From the NCBI GenBank assembly GCA_963680875.1, contig OY804579.1, forward strand, positions 81,519,095 to 81,583,094: a stretch of 64,000 nucleotides of DNA. The letters are read 5' to 3'. This document shows, one piece after another, positions 56,824-64,000 of this stretch. The notes below the pieces were generated by a model. That model was not told where the DNA came from. It made no database searches and was given only the letters and a program-made list of their open reading frames with translations. A program made the translations under genes and the position numbers. This DNA comes from Bathymodiolus brooksi (lineage: Eukaryota; Mollusca; Bivalvia; Mytilida; Modiolidae). The first letter of the stretch is position 1; every line of letters begins with the position of its first letter.

Positions 56824-57102
56824 CATTGTCTGATTGGACAATAATATATTGTGCTTCCATACAAGCAAATGCAGCTTTTTCTTCAATTTGTGCTCTAAAA
56901 AGCAGTTGCCCCCTTACCCCTGGCCCCATCACCCCTATTTGTGTGTCTGGTCCATGTACACTCGTTATTTCATTAAGCTTATCTTTGATATACCCCAATA
57001 TACCTGGCTTACTGATTTTAACATTTGTGATTTGTCGTATACTAGCATCGTTGTCAATAGTAACTGGAGTCGCCGTATCTTTCAACGTAGTCAAACCTGA
57101 TT
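56824..57102 (-). CDS. Gene Y3 exon b: extracellular region
   Basis: Acceptor ttcattctattccag before AA TCA GGT, donor GACAATG|GTATAA; 279 bp, phase 1-1, fully open. Reads SGLTTLKDTATPVTIDNDAS, through KISKPGILGYIKDKLNEITS, to AFACMEAQYIIVQSDN. Only one cysteine; I do not recognise a domain. It would form the membrane-proximal stalk. It is the only intact copy of this exon in the window. Confidence 0.75.
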
Positions 57103-57465
57103 CTGGAATAGAATGAAGGCAAAAAATACTACACTAGCAGAACAGTTCCAAAATTTAATCTAAGGATTGTAGAGGATAAATATATACCCCTAACACACAT
57201 ATACATGACCACTCGCCTTCGTTGCTTGGTATAAACACTTCAAATAAAATGGGCGGAGTTGAGCTAGATCTATGTGCTCAAACCGCCTAAAACCATGAGT
57301 GTATGACTATATACTTTAGTTGATTTACGGAAGTACTTGTATTTGCATGCACAATAAACGTCTCATTATTCAACTGAATATGCATGTGTCCAAGACGACG
57401 CATTCAACTTCCAACTGATTTTGCATAGACAAAAACAGACGGCGGATACTAGGATATATTTTTAC

Positions 57466-57678
57466 CTTTTCGAATAACCTGGTCTTGTATTCGTTTATCA
57501 TTTTTGCTTAGACTATTCTTTGGCTCTTTCTCTAATGACTTTAGGCATTTTATTTTAAGTTTGACAGTTCTACTGTATTTGTTTTGGCATTCCCGATATG
57601 AACAATCTTTTGTTCTTTCTCCTATAGCTATAACTTTTGTAATAGACTCAAGAAATCCACATTGAGCGATACTGAATG
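57466..57678 (-). CDS. Gene Y3 exon c: cysteine-containing extracellular region
   Basis: Acceptor likely taacatag before CA TTC AGT (phase 1), donor CGAAAAG|GTAAAA (phase 1). Reads FSIAQCGFLESITKVIAIGE, RTKDCSYRECQNKYSRTVKL and a Lys-rich end. Four cysteines; no domain recognised. It is open here but broken in units 1 and 2. The acceptor sequence differs from unit 1 (gaccttag|TA ACA), so the exon boundary shifts by about two codons. Confidence 0.65.
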
Positions 57679-57929
57679 CTATGTTATTAAGGTCTTTAAA
57701 AGTCATATTGACCGATACAATAAAGTAAAACACAAAAATACCATACAGTCAGAACAGTTCCCAAATCTAATCGGAAAATCTTATAAACAGAGGCAAAGTC
57801 GATAGCACTAACACATATATATATGACCACTCAATAAGAGTGGCGTGATTAAATTGTGTTACACTTAATGGGTCAAAGCTGTTAGAGGTATAGTGAAGAC
57901 AACAAGCTATATATAAAAATTAAAGTTAG

Positions 57930-59125
57930 TTGTGAGCTTTACATTTATATGTAACAATATTCCAGCAGCACCTGCATATGGTGTATACATCTCTCAGTAG
58001 ATACGACATTCCAGCAGCACCTGCATATGGTGTACACATCTCTCAGTTGATACAACATTCCAGCAGCATCTGCATATGGTGTATACATCTCTCAGTTGAT
58101 ACAACATTCCAGCAGCATCTGCATATGGTGTATACATCTCTCAGTTGATACAACATTCCAGCAGCACCTGCATACGGTGTATGCATCTCTCAGTTGATAC
58201 AACATTCCAGCAGCACCTGTATATGGTGTATGCATCTCTCAGTTGATATGACATTCCAGCAGCACCTGCATATGGTGTATACATCTCTCAGTTGATACGA
58301 CATTCCAGCAGCATCTGCATATGGTGTATACATCTCTCAGTTGATACAACATTCCAGCAGCATCTGCATATGGTGTATACATCTCTCAGTTGATACAACA
58401 TTCCAGCAGCACCTGCATACGGTGTATGCATCTCTCAGTTGATACAAAATTCCAGCAGCACCTGTACATGGTGTATGCATCTCTCAGTTGATACGACATT
58501 CCAGCAGCACCTGCATATGGTGTATGCATCTCTCAGTTGATACAACATTCCAGCAGCATCTGCATATGGTGTATACATCTCTCAGTTGATGCAACATTCC
58601 AGCAGCACCTGCATACGGTGTATACATCTCTCAGTTGATACAACATTCCAGCAGCATCTGTATATGGTGTATGCATCTCCCAGTTGATACAACATTCCAG
58701 CAGCATCTGTATATGGTGTATACATCTCTCAGTTGATACAACATTCCAGCAGCATCTGTATATGGTGTATGCATCTCCCAGTTGATACAACATTCCAGCA
58801 GCATCTGTATATGGTGCATGCATCTCTCAGTTGATACGATATTCCATAGCTTGTTGTTGCTATCATGGTTTCCTTCATATTGGGTTGCAGCTAACAAGGA
58901 AGCTACTGAAGCAAGGTTTCCCAGTGGTTAAGTTGAAAGTTGTATGGTCGCCAACATGACTTGGTTAATTTCTACGGAGTATCTATGTCACAAGTGACTA
59001 AGAATATCTTCCGTTTGTCATAATCACAATCTGGTTCTTTCCTCATTCATCACTTGTCACCAGATTTATAATAAGAGTAACACGACGGGTACCACTTTCT
59101 AAGGAACCAGTTTACAGTCAAATAC
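57930..59125 (+). mobile_element. RT-element fragment containing an expanded 49-bp array
   Basis: Flanks match 5025-5420 and 28,140-28,520: upstream 'gttgtgagctttacatttat', downstream 'ttgggttgcagctaacaagg' and 3' sequence 'taacacgacgggtaccactt'. Between them the segment for NIPAALAYGVYISQL is tandemly repeated. Confidence 0.75.
57956..58846 (+). repeat. 49-bp minisatellite, about 18 copies
   Basis: Unit 'attccagcagcacctgcata' + 'tggtgtatacatctctcagt' + 'tgatacaac', counted at a spacing of ~49 bp from ~57,957 to ~58,840. Variants alternate C/T and A/G at a few sites, including higher-order patterns. Units 1 and 2 have one copy each. Long minus-strand frames arise because 3 x 49 bases repeat in register. 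Confidence 0.95.
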
Positions 59126-60081
59126 TTCAATGGTAAAGAACACTTCATACAATTTATTACATCAATAATATCATTACCTTCCGGTTTGTCTGTCTGTAAT
59201 CGAAGTGATATTTCTTCAGCGATCAATATCTATATAGTAATGCTGTGTTTAACATTTGCTATGTGGAAATAGTGCTAAGAGTCATGCATTTTGCCTGTCA
59301 ATCTGGCCACTATTTTCACAATGAATGTTCAGTAATTGATATATTATTTCGATAAGTGTCAATAATATACAGCGTTTAAGTACCTTTCTGTATATTTAGA
59401 AAACTTCATACAATAGATTCCATTTTTAGGAGATGGTGATAGAATTAAACGTTCAGATGATTCAAGCGTGTCGGGGATGATATAATATTGACAATAGTAT
59501 ATTCTCTTATTGTCATTATATGCTTCTGCTAAACATTCAAATCATACTGCTTACTCTTCGCGAGCAGCTGGGTTCACCCCCTGTTTTTTGGTGCGGTCCG
59601 TATTGATCATCGTTTTTGTTTTCTGTCTTGTGTTTAAATTTCTTGTTTGTTTTAGTTCGGTGTCTTGTGCCCAATGTTGCGTGTGTCTCAAGATAGTCCA
59701 TTATTGATATTGCCCCTTCGGTTTTCTTTAACGTTTATTCAAGCGTGTTAGTGAAGATATACTATTGTCATAATAAGCAATTGCACAACTATTTTCTGTT
59801 GAAACTTGCAGGAAGTATAATATTTGTTTTCATAAACTTCACTTGGAAACGAAAGTAGACACAAGGATCATGCACTTTATTCATACTGTTTATGTAGAAA
59901 CATTGTCTTCAGTATGTTTGTTTAGACAATTGAATCAAAGTACTTCAGCTCCGACAGTATGTTTTGTTGTTCATTTTTATTAAAAAGTGAAGAAGATGAA
60001 AAGTTAAAAAAACAACAACACTTTTTAAGCAATGAAACATCAATACCACTGTGGTACCCATATTTTGAAATCAGTTATTAC
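59126..60081. other. Intron of gene Y3 between exons e and c
   Basis: Matches 5421-6418 and 28,521-29,490. RT-element 3'-like piece at about 59,520-59,705. No supported exon. Confidence 0.4.
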
Positions 60082-60177
60082 CTGTTAACTGGCATAGAAA
60101 AGGTAACCGTTCTGAACAGTTTCTATTTTCATACTCATAAGAACCACGTGACCATGAAACAGCAATACAGAGACTCG
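60082..60177 (-). CDS. Gene Y3 CTLD exon e
   Basis: Acceptor tatttcattttcag before CG AGT CTC, donor TTAACAG|GTAATA; phase 1-1. SLCIAVSWSRGSYEYENRNC then SERLPFLCQLT. Open. Confidence 0.8.
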
Positions 60178-60229
60178 CTGAAAATGAAATAGAATCAAAG
60201 CTGTGGTATTAATTTATGCAACAACTACT

Positions 60230-60432
60230 GAAGGGTTAGCGCTATGGTGTTTAACGCCACTTTCAAAAATATTTCAGCTCTATCGTGGCTCCAAGTTTTC
60301 TTGGTGGAAGAAACCAAAGTACCCGTAGAAATCCACAGACCTGCGCAAGTCACTGACAAACTTTATCATATAATGTTATATCGAATACACCTCGCCTGAT
60401 TGGGATTCGAGCTCAAACTACTGCAGGATATA
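60230..60432 (-). repeat. SINE, antisense
   Basis: 'atggtgtttaacgccacttt' to 'gggattcgagctcaaactac'; third copy of the SINE at 6588 and 29,640. Confidence 0.8.
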
Positions 60433-60486
60433 TTCTCGAATTAACAGATCAATCTTAAGTTGATATTCAACCTGTGCAATTTATTT

Positions 60487-61171
60487 ATCAATTCCACCTT
60501 ATATCAGAATGTTGTCTTCTGATTGGTTGATGAAAGGGGTAATTTTTTACCAATTCTTAGTTTTTTCCAGCTTTTGCACCATTGCCGGGATATTTGCCTA
60601 AATATACCACGGTACTATAGGCAAAAACCCCGTTCGAAACGAAATTCCTTCTTTAAATAGTTTATGACGTCACGGATGTCATTTGAATTAATCGGGTTTC
60701 TTCTTTCAACCAACGCAAAAGTAAAGAAAATGACGACAGTGTCAGCCGTTATGTTTGAAATCGTTGAAATGTATATATTTCAAATTCATTTGCATTATTT
60801 TTTTTGCATGTTGTATATTAAAGCAAAACCGTGATTTATTTTATTTTTGAGTTTATTCCAGAATTTATACACTTCTTTGACAAGATTTTTCCTGTTTTCG
60901 TGGATTGATTTTAAGTCTCAGTTGAAAATCAAATGATCGAGGTGGTCTGAAGTTCTGAACCTGCTTGCATGCCACTGTTTTACTTGCTGTTAAATATTCG
61001 GTGGAATTAAACAAATATATCCTGTTAGTGAGGGTTATTTGCGGAAAATACCGGTTTCGAGGACAGTCAAATGTCCCTCACCACTAAAGCGGCTCGGGAT
61101 ATTTACCTCTCCTCTCAACCGGTATTTTTCGCAAATAACCCTCACTAACAGGATATTTTTATATACTGTAA
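60487..61171. mobile_element. MITE-like insertion with foldback (unit 3 copy)
   Basis: Same insertion as 29,897-30,581; foldback arms at about 61,016-61,157 ('gttatttgcggaaaataccg' / 'cggtatttttcgcaaataac'). Confidence 0.75.
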
Positions 61172-61519
61172 TAGTACATTGATAAATTGTGACTGCCTTG
61201 TCTGTGAATTTGTGTATTATGATTATTATCGTTGGAAGCGTGTTGTATCATTAACTCAACCGTGCGACACAAAAATAAATATTGCCCGAGACCTCTCGCG
61301 ATGCGTTACACGATCTTTCCACATGCATAACGGATATTATTATTATTATTAAAAAGAAATAATACTTGCATAGACGATTTCATGGACATCTAGAACAGTA
61401 AATAATGCAATTACTATAAAAACTAAGGTTCTCCTCACTCAGACATATGTGATCTTAACTGATTTTGGCTTTCCTGTTTATACCCTTTGGCATTGGTACT
61501 CCCAGACACCTTGATATTG

Positions 61520-61625
61520 CTTAGCTTTCCAATCTTTAGATTCTGAGCGTACCTGATGAAGGTTATTCCAGAAACGTACCCGATGAAGGTTATTCCAGAA
61601 ACGCGTCTTGCGCACTAAGTTGTAT
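61520..61625 (+). repeat. CTGATGA...GAAA element, two motif copies
   Basis: 'gagcgtacctgatgaaggtt' + 'attccagaaacg' then a second copy beginning 'tacccgatgaaggttattcc'. Contrast five 27-bp copies in unit 1 and the nested array in unit 2. Confidence 0.8.
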
Positions 61626-61794
61626 ATCTACGTTTTAATTACCAAAACTAGAACATTAACATGTGAAATATAAGATATAATTATGTGTTCCATTGCATAA
61701 TAACGATAATTTCTAGATACAATATTTCAAACATGGCTGCCCATTGTGATAATGTTACTGCTATTTGATTTATACATATTACAAATGTTCATAC

Positions 61795-61917
61795 CAATTA
61801 ATAACTCTCTAACACTAAAATACCCCAACCAAGAGTTGATATTACTTGGCTTTGATGCTAAAGGTAGTATACTTTTCTTGTTTATGCACGTATTCACAGC
61901 TTTCGTCCAATTAGATA
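61795..61917 (-). CDS. Gene Y3 CTLD exon d
   Basis: Acceptor ttttaaagggtcag before TA TCT AAT (phase 1), donor TTAATTG|GTATGA (phase 1). VSNWTKAVNTCINKKSILPL then ASKPSNINSWLGYFSVRE. Open; most 5' exon of Y3 inside the window. Confidence 0.75.
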
Positions 61918-62851
61918 CTGACCCTTTAAAACATATATTAAGTTAATGTATTAACATGTTAACACTACTGTAAGAAAAGGTTTTAAGGGACCAGCCATTT
62001 TCTTACAGGAAATTGAAAGGGGTTCGAAATTCTTGTTCAGACAGAAATAAATTTTTGTCTCTGAGGCTAGGTGTGTAAATTTTCTTAATTGAAAATTGAC
62101 ATAGGGCGATTTAGCTGCGGAACCGCAACCCTTATGGTCCTTGGCCAGTTTTGCTGTTAGAGTTATCTCTTAAATGTCACGTGACCTCAAAGCGAGAATA
62201 CCACAATGACAAGATGGCGGAACGAAGTAGGCGGGATCAGTTAATATCGAGACATTTGTTATCATAATGAGCTAGAAATGAATAATAATTATTAAGTAAA
62301 TATCAAAAGCGATAGATAAATATGTAATGAAACGAATTATCCACATGACTCCGCACACACAAAGCGTTTTGTTGTGAAAAGTACTGTTGAAAGTTGCGAC
62401 AAAATCAAGGTCGCAGTTTCGCAAATTTTTGATAGGGTGAAACCCGTAGCCCTAAGGGCGATTAGGACAAAACGAGGAAATTGGTTACATGTGAATGGCG
62501 GACAGGGCGGGGGTGGGGGGGGGGGGGTTATGTTTTTTTTTTATTGAAAAAATATTCTGATTTTGGTGGAGGAAGAAAAAAATAATCTGATTCAGAGTTT
62601 TTGTCATATAACCTAATGTTCAATTATGGAAAAAAAATATTCTAACTCTTGTGTTTACCGAATTGTTTTTTCTGAACGAAACAAATAACCATACCCCCCC
62701 CCCCCCCCCCCCCCACCCCCAGCAAGTTAAATGGTCGGCCCCTTATTGTATAACTGAGGAATATTTGGTGATTTTAATGGAAAAATCGTTGAATTAAATA
62801 AGAAATCTTGCTTCCAAGTGGCTGTGTTGAATATTCACCATCAATGGCGGA

Positions 62852-63566
62852 CGAGGTAAACAAACAGAGAGATAACGATACTCTTTGTGCCTTAGTTGGG
62901 GATTTTAATGCAAGGTCATCCGATTTGAACGATTTCATTATACCTGATGATGATTTGTGAGCTTTTTAAAATTATAATACCGATGATACAATATCATTTA
63001 ATGATATTCATTTACATAGAAAATCCAGCGACACGGATCGGTGTAATGCCTATGGCAATAAACTATTAAATATGTGCAAAAATAATAATATATACATTGC
63101 AAATGGTAGAGTAGGGTAATGACAAAAATATTGGTAAAGTCACTAGTAAAGAATCTAATAGTACGGTTGATTATTTCATTATTGCATCTGAGTTATTTCC
63201 CTTTATTACGGAATTTGGTATTATTGATTTTGACCCGTTATTTTCTGATGTTCACTGTCGCACACATGTGTCAATTTCCTGTTAAGAGAGTCTACATGAT
63301 GTACATAATAAAAACACTCCAATAAAAATAGTTAAACCGGTTCATTGTCAACAGTGAAAACAATCTTTTAGTTGATGAGATATGTAATGAATTAGAAATG
63401 ATTAATGAACACAGTAACACTTTTCAGTCAGATTTAAATCAGTTTGTAGAAAAAATAAATAAAATATTTATCGATACCTCTCAAGAAACCTTTGGAAATA
63501 AAATATATTACAAAGAGAAGTCATCTAAAGTAAATCGGCCTTGGTTTAAATATAACATACAGTGCT
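62852..63566 (+). mobile_element. LINE endonuclease fragment (unit 3 copy)
   Basis: GDFNAR and STVDYFI motifs as at 32,860-33,575, with the same stops and frameshift. Non-functional. Confidence 0.8.
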
Positions 63567-63729
63567 ATTGAAACAAAAGAAGCGGCCCGTATTGGATATA
63601 ACGGGTTTCTTTTTCCGCATGACTACTCAGGTGAAGGCCGAGGTGCGTAGCACCAAGGACGGCACTTGAGTACGAATGCGGAAAAAGAAACCCGTTATAT
63701 CCAATACGGACAAATTATTTTGTTTCAAT
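63567..63729. mobile_element. Foldback element (unit 3 copy)
   Basis: Same ~163-bp hairpin as 33,576-33,738, with arms 'cccgtattggatataacggg' and complement. Confidence 0.85.
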
Positions 63730-64000
63730 AATAATGTATCTAACTTGTACAATAATAGTGTTGTTGAAAAAATAAATGGTATGGCATATATTTTTACACT
63801 TTTAATGTTTAGAAAGCCAAATAAGACAACAATTAACAAAAATAAAACGACAATTTTTTTTATCGGTCAACGTCTTTTCGATTCTCGATTTTATTTAGAT
63901 ATTTCAAGGTCTTTCAAGTGAAAAGAATCGTTTATATTTAGATATTTCAAGGTCTTTCAATTGTTTCAAGTGTTCACCTGTGGTCTCTCTGATTCGTTAG

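Larger units (their letters stand above)
53450..64000. repeat. Segmental tandem repeat, unit 3 (cut by window end)
   Basis: The first ~10.5 kb of a third unit. It carries the tail, TM, a, b, c and both CTLD exons of gene Y, then stops inside the composite LINE insertion at a point equal to about 34,009 in unit 2. It resembles unit 2 more than unit 1: shared insertions, and long stretches without visible differences at 63.1-63.57 kb. It keeps exon b, which unit 2 has lost. Confidence 0.85.
62018..64000. mobile_element. Composite LINE insertion, unit 3 copy (cut by window end)
   Basis: Same content as 32,023-34,009 of unit 2: anonymous lead, G run (62,511-62,527), T run, C run (62,694-62,714), LINE endonuclease fragment (62,852-63,566) and foldback (63,567-63,729). 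The mononucleotide runs are longer than in unit 2. Confidence 0.8.

Noticed and set aside
57956..58846. CRISPR-like array
   Set aside because: Units are contiguous with no unique spacers, and the sequence is eukaryotic; this is a minisatellite.
58533..58897. Minus-strand repeat proteins of 88-96 codons
   Set aside because: Created by the 49-bp minisatellite (period 147 bases); units 1 and 2 have no such frame.

Overview
This window is AT-rich invertebrate nuclear DNA. It has no bacterial-style gene packing, only short open frames bounded by GT/AG splice signals, many tRNA-derived SINEs, decayed LINE and other reverse-transcriptase fragments, microsatellites and foldback elements. The dispersed-repeat vocabulary (SINE tails of the type 'gtttaacgccactttcaacaa', retroelement 3' ends of the type 'gtgccactagtggagcagg', 'gagttcggtaattttgttat') looks to me like a bivalve mollusc, probably a mussel. 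That assignment comes from memory of such repeats and is inference.

The window is a tandem segmental array. Unit 1 (about 1-24,785) is followed by unit 2 (about 24,786-53,449) and the first ~10.5 kb of unit 3 (about 53,450-64,000). Order and orientation are kept throughout. Unit lengths differ because of insertions and deletions, chiefly in introns. Units 2 and 3 share several insertions that unit 1 lacks.

Each unit carries, on the minus strand, a multi-exon gene (here 'gene Y') that can be assembled by hand from splice sites and codon phase. The exons, 5' to 3' on the minus strand, are: signal peptide; WSC exon 1 and WSC exon 2 (an eight-cysteine carbohydrate-binding-type domain); two exons forming a short C-type-lectin-like domain (CTLD); a cysteine-containing exon (c); an extracellular exon (b); a second, always-broken copy of b (a); a 74-bp transmembrane exon; and a last exon for a 67-residue acidic cytoplasmic tail with two tyrosines. 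Almost all junctions are phase 1, so exons can be lost or skipped without breaking frame. The predicted product is a type I membrane protein: WSC - CTLD - stalk - TM - tyrosine tail.

The three copies have different fates. Y1 (unit 1) has a stop in WSC exon 2, stops in exon c and a one-base frameshift in b. Y2 (unit 2) has an intact signal peptide, WSC, CTLD and TM, but exon c is broken, exon b is deleted and a 146-bp deletion cuts the tail to 9 residues. Y3 (unit 3) is open in every visible exon except a; its signal peptide and WSC exons would lie beyond position 64,000. A second minus-strand gene ('gene X') is seen only by its last exon (stalk + TM) at 18,777-19,063 and 47,211-47,413. The unit 2 copy stops just before the membrane segment.

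The rest is intronic and intergenic repeat: about twenty SINEs, fragments of at least one endonuclease/RT non-LTR family, fragments of a second RT family with its 3' region, foldback/MITE insertions, a 49-bp minisatellite expanded only in unit 3, a 54-bp minisatellite, and a nested repeat carrying a CTGATGA...GAAA motif. All exon models are hand-made from sequence alone, without transcript evidence.
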